6,189 bases of DNA. Source: an uncultured Prevotellaceae bacterium. GTDB lineage: Bacteria; Bacteroidota; Bacteroidia; Bacteroidales; Bacteroidaceae. Below the pieces are notes generated by a model, which worked only from the letters and a program-made list of their open reading frames with translations, did no database searches and had not been told where the DNA came from. The stretch covers positions 1 to 6,189 of the forward strand of contig CALELI010000193.1 in assembly GCA_937902455.1 (NCBI GenBank), written 5' to 3'. Positions 1-3,689 of the stretch are shown here, in pieces. Positions within the stretch are counted from its first letter, which is position 1, and each line of letters starts with the position of its first letter. Both the position numbers and the translations under genes were made by a program.

Positions 1-389
1 ACGTCGTACTCCTGTCCTTGGTACTTGTTCTCGGATATTGCCGAGCTTTCCCAGTTACCATACTGGATGTACGAGCCGTTACAGAATGTCAGCTTGTGAG
101 TTGAGCCGTTATAGCTAAATATCTCTGGAGAGAGCATCGCTATTGTCGGTTCTATGTGGTTCTGGCGGACATCGTCAAATGTCGCACGTAACGACAGGAT
201 ACGGATGCCGCTGTATGTCGCTGCTAAGGTGACTTCCATTACTCGGAGTGCATGGGTCTTGCCTCCGCCTTTAGCTCCGCCATAGCACGTGAATTTGGCC
301 TTGCTGTTGAAGAATTCTATTTGCTTCGGGTTAAGTTCACCAAGGTCCGTGATGAACTCGTTTTCTTGTGTCGCCGCTTGTTTCGGCAT
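1..389 (-). CDS. terL: Phage terminase large subunit, N-terminal part (runs off left edge)
   Basis: This is the ATPase/nuclease motor that cuts concatemeric phage DNA and pumps it into the prohead through the portal. On the minus strand the ATG is at 389-387, with a GAGGAGG ribosome site at 405-399, nine bases upstream. The 129 visible residues hold a Q-motif-like stretch (NPKQIEFFNS, residues 20-29) and a clear Walker A/P-loop, GGAKGGGKT (37-45), followed by a RecA-like fold with an LRATFDDVRQ stretch near 67-76. The window ends at YQGQEYD (123-129), which in the Terminase_3/Terminase_6 type of large subunit lies just before the Walker B, so Walker B and the nuclease domain are outside. It is transcribed divergently from all other genes and is preceded by a long structured leader. 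No small terminase gene is visible between it and the divergent region, so terS is either downstream or elsewhere. Identification is firm; the subfamily is not. Confidence 0.92.
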   Translation of the reverse strand, partial: MPKQAATQENEFITDLGELNPKQIEFFNSKAKFTCYGGAKGGGKTHALRVMEVTLAATYSGIRILSLRATFDDVRQNHIEPTIAMLSPEIFSYNGSTHKLTFCNGSYIQYGNWESSAISENKYQGQEYD

Positions 390-412
390 TGGTCTATGCC
401 TCCTCAAGATAA

Positions 413-479
413 GAAAATGAGCCTACTGTACTTCTGCCTAACAACCTATGGTCGGGAAGTATAGTGGCTCATATTTTTT
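413..479. terminator. Strong 17-bp hairpin with U-tracts, inside the terL leader
   Basis: ATGAGCC (417-423) pairs with GGCTCAT (466-472), and ACTGTACTTC (425-434) pairs with GAAGTATAGT (456-465) with one G-U pair and one bulged T (424). The loop is 21 nt. On the plus strand it is followed by TTTTTT (474-479); on the minus strand it is followed by TTTTC (416-412), so it can act as an intrinsic terminator in both directions, better on the plus strand. It lies between the minus-strand promoter (672-699) and the terL ribosome site (405-399), so in the minus-strand transcript it is a leader terminator that has to be passed to express terL. No plus-strand gene ends just upstream of it. Confidence 0.7.
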
Positions 480-505
480 AGATGTAGTACCTTATGGATT
501 CGGCC

Positions 506-528
506 TACCCCCTCTTTTCCGACAGGGG
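506..528. repeat. CCCC-TTTTCCGAC-GGGG element, copy b
   Basis: The segment from TACCCC to CAGGGG shares the core TTTTCCGAC(A/C)GGGG with copy a at 749-770 in the same orientation, and is matched imperfectly in the opposite orientation by copy c at 558-577. The copies flank the minus-strand promoter at 672-699. Confidence 0.55.
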
Positions 529-577
529 TGCTACCGTGTCTCTACTCACAGTAGCAACCCCCCGACCGAAAAAGGAG
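512..577. repeat. Long imperfect inverted repeat in the terL leader
   Basis: GGGGTGCTAC (525-534) pairs with GTAGCA-CCCC (551-561, one bulged A). Inside it a further GTG/CAC pairs (536-538 with 547-549), leaving an 8-nt loop. Outside an internal loop, CTC-TTTT (512-518) can pair with AAAA and GAG (569-577). The two arms are inverted copies of the C-rich/G-rich element described separately. In the minus-strand transcript this would be a large stem-loop upstream of the terminator hairpin. Confidence 0.6.
558..577. repeat. CCCC-TTTTCCGAC-GGGG element, inverted copy c
   Basis: CCCCCCGACCG (558-568) followed by AAAAAGGAG (569-577) is an approximate reverse complement of copies a and b. It can pair with copy b in a local hairpin, or with copy a at 749-770 (six G-C pairs plus five A-T pairs and a few more). 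The two pairings are mutually exclusive in any RNA carrying all three copies. Confidence 0.45.
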
Positions 578-671
578 TTCATGGAAAAAAGAAGTGTGAA
601 ACAATGGCCGATTCCAATCACGTACAGGCCGTTAGAGAGTGTGGGAATATCACTCCCATTACTTCGGCGGT

Positions 672-699
672 AGTATAGCATACTTAGCTGAAAAGTCAA
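672..699 (-). promoter_or_regulatory. Sigma-70-type promoter directed toward terL
   Basis: Reading the minus strand, TTGACT (699-694) is followed after 16 bases by TATACT (677-672), preceded by TGC, which makes an extended -10. The match to the housekeeping consensus is 5 of 6 in both boxes. Transcription would start near 665 and run left through about 275 nt of leader, including both hairpins, before the terL ATG at 389. This is the best promoter I can find in the window. Confidence 0.65.
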
Positions 700-748
700 C
701 TCTCAAATGCGCGTGGGATATTATCTATAGGGAACAATGGAAACCCGT

Positions 749-770
749 ACCCCTTTTTCCGACCGGGGGG
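749..770. repeat. CCCC-TTTTCCGAC-GGGG element, copy a
   Basis: TACCCC (749-753 plus flank), TTTTT, CCGACC and GGGGGG follow in order, sharing a 14-base core (one mismatch) with copy b at 506-528. It lies some 50 bases upstream of the -35 box of the minus-strand promoter, a position compatible with an activator or repressor site. The C and G runs also form a small stem by themselves. Confidence 0.5.
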
Positions 771-790
771 CGTATGCTTACCAACAAAAA

Positions 791-832
791 CCCGCCTGCT
801 CGGGCCTTGCATGAGAGGCCCTGCGCGGCGGG
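791..832. repeat. GC-rich two-part hairpin
   Basis: CCCGCC (791-796) pairs with GGCGGG (827-832), and GGGCCT (802-807) pairs with AGGCCC (816-821) around an 8-nt loop. The two stems are separated by a symmetric 5+5 internal loop. There is no T-run on either side, so it does not look like an intrinsic terminator. Its role is unknown; it borders the AT-rich block. Confidence 0.6.
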
Positions 833-863
833 AGATTGCCTCGCCTCAGCCTCGGCCCTTCTA

Positions 864-1017
864 TTACGTTGTATCTTATAGGCTATTATCTATTACTCTA
901 AAGAGATATAGTTATCATACACTCTATATCCACACTATCTTACTTACTATAATACTCTACTATCATACACACTATAATACGTATCATATACTCTATAAAT
1001 ATACGTATCTAACTACT
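864..1017. repeat. AT-rich, plus-strand G-poor block with three 16-bp repeats
   Basis: The repeats are TATCATACACTCTATA (913-928), TATCATACACACTATA (961-976) and TATCATATACTCTATA (982-997), each differing from the first by a single base. The plus strand has no G at all from 912 to 980, giving a strong strand asymmetry. Two TATAAT hexamers lie inside (948-953 and 973-978), but neither has a recognisable -35 box at the usual distance. Iteron-like repeats in an AT-rich tract next to a GC-rich hairpin are compatible with a replication origin or with an operator array; neither is proven. The open frame crossing it is low-complexity (Y, H, T, L, I) and is not a gene. Confidence 0.6.
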
Positions 1018-1105
1018 ATGTGGGGACATAACCACTATCCTTCTACAGGCACACTTACAGCGGCCTTCTGTACACTTACTCTCTGGATATGTGGTGTGGC
1101 TATGT

Positions 1106-1206
1106 GCCAGCCTTCCGGCTGGCTGAGGCTGATGATAGACGTGACCTCCATTTCTTGTGATATATGAGGTATCATCCTCAGAATATTATTATCTTGGAGG
1201 TTCATC
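1106..1206 (+). promoter_or_regulatory. Structured leader, copy 1 of a duplicated regulatory element
   Basis: In order: a 7-bp hairpin GCCAGCC-TTCC-GGCTGGC (1106-1123); the 15-mer CTCCATTTCTTGTGA (1146-1160); a 5-bp hairpin TGAGG/CCTCA (1165-1180); the 11-mer ATTATTATCTT (1185-1195); and the Shine-Dalgarno GGAGG (1196-1200), six bases from the ATG. The same parts recur in the same order at 1618-1724 before the next gene, with both hairpins changed in sequence but kept as hairpins. Here ACCTCC (1144-1149) is also an exact complement of the ribosome site GGAGGT (1196-1201) and could hide it. As DNA, TTGTGA (1155-1160) with CAGAAT 18 bases downstream is only a weak promoter. Confidence 0.65.
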
Positions 1207-1566
1207 ATGAACACTGAAACTATCAACAACAACTACAACGTAATCATAGGCAACGAGGAAGACATCTGCGGAAGAGTGAGCCGTGAGCTTGCGATAGATG
1301 CAATCAGGGCGATGCAGAAGAGCGCATCAGGTCGGGTAGCTCTCGACTACATAACAGATGCAAAGCGGGTATACATGAGGATAACAGACCACTACTTAGG
1401 CATAAGAGAGCTGTCGCCAAGAAGATACGACAAGGCGGTAGACGAACTCATGAGCCTTGTCTCAGAGACACTCGTGGCAATGATAAGTTGCAAAGACCTC
1501 GCAAAGAAGAAATATCAGCAGTCAGACTTGCTCGACATGATATGGGCAATCATCTACGGCTACTAA
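1207..1566 (+). CDS. Hypothetical 119-aa phage protein, helical
   Basis: I do not recognise a family. The ATG at 1207 is supported by GGAGG six bases upstream. The protein has an Asn-rich start (TINNNYN, residues 5-11) and then looks mainly helical and mixed-charge, with Arg/Lys-rich segments (GRVSREL near 22-28, SPRRYDKAVDEL near 70-81, KDLAKKKYQQ near 96-105). It ends in a hydrophobic aromatic tail (MIWAIIYGY). There is no signal peptide, Cys cluster or catalytic motif. It is a single-gene transcription unit: its own structured leader lies upstream and a 12-bp UUCG terminator follows three bases after the stop. As the first gene of the rightward block beside the divergent control region, it could be an early regulatory or host-takeover protein, but that rests on position only. 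Confidence 0.8.
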   Translation: MNTETINNNYNVIIGNEEDICGRVSRELAIDAIRAMQKSASGRVALDYITDAKRVYMRITDHYLGIRELSPRRYDKAVDELMSLVSETLVAMISCKDLAKKKYQQSDLLDMIWAIIYGY

Positions 1567-1568
1567 GC

Positions 1569-1601
1569 AAGAGAGAGAGCTTCGGCTCTCTTTCTTTTTT
1601 T
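1569..1601 (+). terminator. Intrinsic terminator after the 119-aa gene
   Basis: A 12-bp stem (1569-1580 with 1585-1596, one G-U pair) closes on a UUCG tetraloop (1581-1584) and runs into a T-tract (to 1601). It starts three bases after the stop codon. Its presence implies that the next gene has its own promoter between about 1602 and 1724. Confidence 0.9.
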
Positions 1602-1617
1602 GTGTGTGAAACGGCTT

Positions 1618-1724
1618 GTGAGCCTTCCGGCTCACTTGGCTCAGCAAGCTTTTAGCTCCATTTCTTGTGAGCTATGAAGGGTATAACCCTAATAAAAATT
1701 ATTATCTTTAAGGAGAGAAAAACC
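1618..1724 (+). promoter_or_regulatory. Structured leader, copy 2 of a duplicated regulatory element
   Basis: In order: a 7-bp hairpin GTGAGCC-TTCC-GGCTCAC (1618-1635); the 15-mer CTCCATTTCTTGTGA (1656-1670), identical to copy 1; a 5-bp hairpin AGGGT-ATA-ACCCT (1678-1690); the 11-mer ATTATTATCTT (1698-1708), identical to copy 1; and the ribosome site AAGGAG. Spacing between parts matches copy 1 within three bases. The hairpin stems differ from copy 1 by paired changes, which argues that the fold or dyad matters. A terminator sits just upstream, so this element probably also contains the promoter of the next gene. TTGTGA (1665-1670) with CCTAAT 17 bases downstream is the only weak candidate. 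CTCC to GGAG pairing is possible but only four bases here. Confidence 0.65.
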
Positions 1725-2447
1725 ATGAAAAAGAACAACATCGTCGACGAGTCCATCAACAGCATCATCAACCCCGCTGAGTACCGCATCCCTGTCCACA
1801 CCGACCCCAGCGAGAAGCCGGAGCTTGACAGCTTTGACGTAGAGCTTGCCCGCAACGACATCTCCGTCATGAGCGAAGCAGACAAGTTCCTGCTCCAGTC
1901 CCTCATGGATGAGCGTCCCTTCGAGAACAAGACCAAGTGGGAAGTAGGCACGAAGGTTGAAGTCAAAGACTTCACAGGTTCGACCAGCTTCTCTCGGAGA
2001 AACGATGCCATCGAATCCCGCATCAAGGGCGAGGCCAAGGCAGTACTCAAGTACGCAGCAGAAATCCCCTTCGGCGTAGATGACCGTGGCAACGAGAAAA
2101 CCCGGTTGGAACTCCAGTTCCGCACCAAGGCTGGTTACAAGACCATAAGCCTCTTTGACTCCCAGTGGGAAGAGTTCAGAGGATGCATCCTCGATACATA
2201 CCCTGAAGCACTTTCAGTTACAGGCACAGTTGAGGGCCTGATGAACTTCATCCTCGGCAAGGAGCTGACGGTGTACTTCCATCAGAAACTCAGCAAGAAG
2301 AGAACATGGATGGATGCAGTTCAGTTCTCACAGGCATCCTACTTCAGATATGCCTTCTGCGATAAGGCTCACCTGAAGCGCAACGCTCCCGATGGTTGGA
2401 GTCAGACAATCCTCGATGGCATCATCGAGAAACTTGACCTTCAGTAA
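1725..2447 (+). CDS. Hypothetical 240-aa phage protein
   Basis: I do not recognise a family. The start at 1725 is chosen over the in-frame ATG at 1674 because an AAGGAG site lies just upstream of 1725, while 1674 falls inside the conserved leader and has no ribosome site. Residues 1-60 are polar and probably disordered. The middle holds a Lys/Glu-rich alternating stretch (KWEVGTKVEVKDFTGSTSF, near 71-89) that looks like beta strands, and the C-terminal half is aromatic-rich with predicted mixed alpha/beta. Two Cys (near 151 and 212) do not form a metal-site pattern. Codons are mostly C- or G-ending, unlike the A-ending codons common in the operon beyond 3900, so this gene may have a separate history or high expression. 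It is a single-gene unit with its own leader and terminator, sharing the leader design of the unrelated 119-aa gene. Confidence 0.85.
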   Translation: MKKNNIVDESINSIINPAEYRIPVHTDPSEKPELDSFDVELARNDISVMSEADKFLLQSLMDERPFENKTKWEVGTKVEVKDFTGSTSFSRRNDAIESRIKGEAKAVLKYAAEIPFGVDDRGNEKTRLELQFRTKAGYKTISLFDSQWEEFRGCILDTYPEALSVTGTVEGLMNFILGKELTVYFHQKLSKKRTWMDAVQFSQASYFRYAFCDKAHLKRNAPDGWSQTILDGIIEKLDLQ

Positions 2448-2455
2448 GAGGTTAC

Positions 2456-2489
2456 ATAGGAGGAGAGCTTCGGCTCTTCTCCTATTTTT
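2456..2489 (+). terminator. Intrinsic terminator after the 240-aa gene
   Basis: A 13-bp stem (2456-2468 with 2473-2485, one G-U pair) closes on a UUCG tetraloop (2469-2472) and is followed by TTTT. It begins eight bases after the stop codon. Confidence 0.9.
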
Positions 2490-2712
2490 ACGTGCGTTCG
2501 GTTGATAGCTCGCCCCGGTCGTGGCCGACCGGAAGGCTCGCTTCAAAACTGTTTCCGATGCTGTCGCATCGGATTTTTGAACGCTCGCACGGCTCGCAGG
2601 GGCTTGGCTGCACAGCAGCAGCAACCCCGGAGCAAACGAACCCCACAAGGTAGTGTCCACACGAACCAAATGGGCCAAAACGAAATTAGAAAGGAGGTAT
2701 ATATAACAGCGG
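2490..2712 (+). other. GC-rich, hairpin-dense non-coding spacer
   Basis: There is no credible gene in this spacer; the open frames crossing it are Arg/Ala/Gln-rich and run through three strong hairpins. It holds CCGGTCG-TGGC-CGACCGG (2515-2532), a terminator-like hairpin (2542-2581) and a GGGG...GCTGC/GCAGC...CCCC structure (about 2598-2630). It is visibly richer in G+C than the sequence on either side, and marks the switch from single-gene units on the left to the CAATTG-rich operon on the right. Confidence 0.55.
2542..2581 (+). terminator. Second intrinsic terminator-like hairpin
   Basis: TCCGATGC (2554-2561) and GCATCGGA (2566-2573) form a perfect 8-bp stem with a TGTC loop, followed directly by TTTTT. 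Outside it, TTCAAAA (2542-2548) can pair with TTTTGAA (2575-2581). With the terminator at 2456-2489 it makes a tandem barrier between the 240-aa gene and the small-ORF cluster. Confidence 0.75.
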
Positions 2713-2865
2713 ATGTACAAAGCAGTTTACCACGAAGGCACATACTACATAGTTGACCAAAACACAGGCGAAATCGTGAAAGAAAAACCCGAATCCGAAT
2801 TGGAATTGCAAATGCGGCGGCGGGATGAAAAGGCAAATTGCCAGAAAGGAATTGAATTGAAATGA
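2713..2865 (+). CDS. Hypothetical 50-aa protein
   Basis: I recognise no family. The ORF starts at ATG 2713, with an in-frame stop only two codons upstream, so no earlier start is possible nearby. A perfect AAAGGAGGT ribosome site lies at 2690-2698, but the spacing of about 15 bases is longer than usual. The N-terminal half looks like a beta hairpin (YKAVYHEGTYYIVDQNTGEI, residues 2-21), and the C-terminal half is charged and helical (ELQMRRRDEK, 31-40). Its stop overlaps the start of the next tiny ORF (ATGA), the usual sign of translational coupling. It is the first ORF after the tandem terminators and so may open a new transcription unit, though I see no promoter. Confidence 0.6.
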   Translation: MYKAVYHEGTYYIVDQNTGEIVKEKPESELELQMRRRDEKANCQKGIELK

Positions 2866-2909
2866 AAAGCAAATTGATATTCAGCCTAAATGAAGGAGGA
2901 GTTGACTGA
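2862..2909 (+). CDS. Possible 15-aa ORF, translationally coupled
   Basis: The ATG overlaps the stop of the 50-aa ORF (ATGA), and the TGA stop overlaps the ATG of the next ORF (TGATG). An AAAGGA lies about 11 bases upstream. The peptide begins MKSKLIFSLN. Very short; it may be a coupling device or chance rather than a functional peptide. Confidence 0.3.
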   Translation: MKSKLIFSLNEGGVD

Positions 2910-2968
2910 TGCGCAAATTGGTAATTCTTGATAAGTACGGAAACTCCAAAGTAATTACCGTGCTGTAA
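2909..2968 (+). CDS. Possible 19-aa microprotein
   Basis: The ATG at 2909 has a good AAGGAGG site (2893-2899) about nine bases upstream and overlaps the preceding stop. The peptide starts MRKLVILDKYGN and reads like a two-strand hairpin (KLVILDKYGNSKVITVL). The ribosome site is better than expected by chance, but at 19 residues coding status is uncertain. It ends eight bases before the tRNA-Asn gene. Confidence 0.4.
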   Translation: MRKLVILDKYGNSKVITVL

Positions 2969-2976
2969 TTGCATAC

Positions 2977-3049
2977 GTGACCGTAGCTCAATAGGCAGAG
3001 CGTCTGACTGTTAATCAGATGGTTGCAGGTTCGATTCCTGCCGGTCACG
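2977..3049 (+). tRNA. tRNA-Asn (anticodon GUU)
   Basis: The acceptor stem is GTGACCG/CGGTCAC with discriminator G. The D stem is GCTC/GAGC. The anticodon stem is TCTGA/TCAGA with loop CTGTTAA (3008-3014), anticodon GTT. The T stem is GCAGG/CCTGC with loop TTCGATT. All arms pair fully. CCA is not encoded (GCTATA follows), so the host or phage CCA-adding enzyme must finish it. Confidence 0.95.
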
Positions 3050-3055
3050 CTATAA

Positions 3056-3127
3056 GCACCAATAGCTCAGTTGGTAGAGCAGGCACGTAAAGTCTTGTCG
3101 GGAGTTCAAGTCTCTCTTGGTGCGCCA
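3056..3127 (+). tRNA. Atypical tRNA-like gene, possible anticodon GUA
   Basis: The acceptor stem GCACCAA/TTGGTGC is perfect, the D arm is standard (GCTC-AGTTGGTA-GAGC), and the T arm GGGAG-TTCAAGT-CTCTC has one G-U pair. CCA is encoded (3125-3127). The middle is abnormal: only 19 bases lie between D and T arms where 23 are usual. The best fold is a 4-bp stem AGGC/GTCT with a 7-base loop ACGTAAA (3085-3091), reading GUA (Tyr) but with C instead of the invariant U33, no base 26 and a 4-base variable loop. Bacterial tRNA-Tyr normally has a long variable arm. It could be a decaying tRNA, a tRNA mimic or an unusual functional tRNA. It begins seven bases after the tRNA-Asn. Confidence 0.7.
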
Positions 3128-3172
3128 ATTGAAGTGGGAGGCAAATGCCAATTGAACCACAAACCCCGCCGT

Positions 3173-3201
3173 AAGCCGAGGCGATTATCAAGTATCGGCT
3201 T
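3173..3201 (+). repeat. 7-bp hairpin between tRNA-like gene and 99-aa gene
   Basis: AAGCCGA (3173-3179) pairs with TCGGCTT (3195-3201) around a 15-base loop, followed by an A-rich stretch rather than a T-run. It is not a good terminator. Just upstream, the CCAATTGAA repeat occurs twice (3125-3133 and 3148-3156). Confidence 0.4.
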
Positions 3202-3245
3202 TAAAATTGCCAACAAAATTGAAATAAAAGAAAGGAACAAAACAA

Positions 3246-3545
3246 ATGAAAATCATGGGCGAAAATTTAATCGTAGCAGAGGCAGTTCAGAACGAAGGAA
3301 AGAAGGGATTCATGAGAATCCGTGAACGTGACAATGTAGTTCGCGCAGACGGCTCAAAGAGCAAAGGCTCTCTCATAATCAAGTTCTTCTTTGAAAAGCT
3401 GCCTGAAGGAATCAAGGCAGGCGACACAATCCACGTTGACTATGCAACGCTGGATATGTTCACTCGTCATGAGTACAAAGGGAAATGGTACGAGGAAATC
3501 ATTTCCAATGACCCGGTCGTAAGAAAGGTAGAAGCAGGGGCGTAA
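3246..3545 (+). CDS. Hypothetical 99-aa protein, possible OB-fold/ssDNA-binding type
   Basis: The ATG at 3246 has an AAAGGA site about nine bases upstream. The protein looks all-beta. From about residue 40 a basic stretch (RADGSKSKGSL) leads to strands LIIKFFFEKL, then GIKAGDTIHVDYATLDMF and YKGKWYEEIISND. This order (strand, 'lkaGD.v.V', aromatic hairpin, 'yyEei..d') recalls the end of bacterial and phage single-strand DNA-binding OB folds. That is a resemblance read by eye, not a family assignment; the usual SSB start and acidic tail are missing and it is shorter than typical SSBs (about 110-180 aa). Its last codons overlap the left arm of a terminator. A helper in DNA replication would fit the early region. 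Confidence 0.8.
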   Translation: MKIMGENLIVAEAVQNEGKKGFMRIRERDNVVRADGSKSKGSLIIKFFFEKLPEGIKAGDTIHVDYATLDMFTRHEYKGKWYEEIISNDPVVRKVEAGA

Positions 3546-3566
3546 GTCCCTGCTCTTCTTTTTGGA
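3532..3566 (+). terminator. Intrinsic terminator overlapping the 99-aa gene's end
   Basis: AGCAGGG and CCCTGCT form a 7-bp stem around GCGTAAGT, followed by CTTCTTTTT. The left arm is inside the last codons of the 99-aa gene and the stop codon lies in the loop. It should limit, but perhaps not abolish, read-through into the small ORFs at 3581 onward. Confidence 0.75.
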
Positions 3567-3580
3567 GGCGACCGAACCAA

Positions 3581-3673
3581 ATGAGCCGATTCGATTTTAT
3601 ATACGCAATAACCCAATACATAGTATTGGTTGAAATAGCAGCACTGATAATCAAGTTGATAATAAAGCTTTAG
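3581..3673 (+). CDS. 30-aa single-pass membrane microprotein
   Basis: The ATG at 3581 has a TTGGAGG site ending about 12 bases upstream, right after the terminator. After MSRFDF the chain is almost entirely hydrophobic (Ile, Leu, Val, Ala, with one Glu) through residue 30, enough for one transmembrane helix, with two Lys near the C-terminus. Phages encode such peptides as holin-like, superinfection-exclusion or anti-host factors, but nothing here picks one. The stop is followed within three bases by the ribosome site of the next ORF. Confidence 0.6.
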   Translation: MSRFDFIYAITQYIVLVEIAALIIKLIIKL

Positions 3674-3689
3674 AAAGGAGCTAAGAGAT

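Larger units (their letters stand above)
390..1206. other. Divergent intergenic control region without a convincing gene
   Basis: This is 817 bases between terL (minus) and the first plus-strand gene. Open frames here are short, lack family resemblance and cross strong hairpins, so I read none as a gene. From left to right it holds a 17-bp bidirectional terminator-like hairpin, a long imperfect hairpin, a minus-strand promoter, a third copy of a C-rich/G-rich element, a GC-rich hairpin, an AT-rich plus-strand G-poor repeat block and a structured leader for the next gene. Control elements, a packaging site (cos or pac, which often lies near the terminase genes) or a replication origin are all possible; the sequence alone does not decide. 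Confidence 0.7.

Noticed and set aside
252..464. 70-codon plus-strand frame
   Set aside because: It is antisense to the start of terL and runs into the leader hairpin; no ribosome site.
494..673. Plus-strand 59-codon frame (or 30 codons from ATG 581, with AAGGAG upstream)
   Set aside because: The apparent ribosome site is one arm of the long inverted repeat, the frame crosses copies b and c of the repeated element, its stop lies in the -10 box of the minus-strand promoter, and no family is recognisable. Not fully excluded.
948..978. Two TATAAT boxes in the AT-rich block as early promoters
   Set aside because: No plausible -35 box at 16-18 bases upstream of either; such hexamers are expected in so AT-rich a repeat.
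1128..1160. Hammerhead-ribozyme-like CTGATGA near 1129-1135
   Set aside because: The needed GAAA and cleavage-site partners are not in place and the heptamer is absent from the second leader copy.
811..1167. 118-codon plus-strand frame
   Set aside because: It starts in the GC hairpin loop, crosses the low-complexity repeat block (Tyr/His/Thr/Leu runs) and ends inside the conserved leader; no ribosome site.
1674..1724. Upstream in-frame ATG of the 240-aa gene (17 extra codons)
   Set aside because: It lies inside the conserved leader between the 15-mer and the hairpin, with no ribosome site; the start at 1725 has AAGGAG at a proper distance.
2328..2974. Minus-strand frames of 130 and 143 codons
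   Set aside because: They are antisense to the 240-aa gene's end, the GC-rich spacer and the mini-ORFs, cross several hairpins, and are rich in Cys/Leu/Arg as expected for antisense frames.
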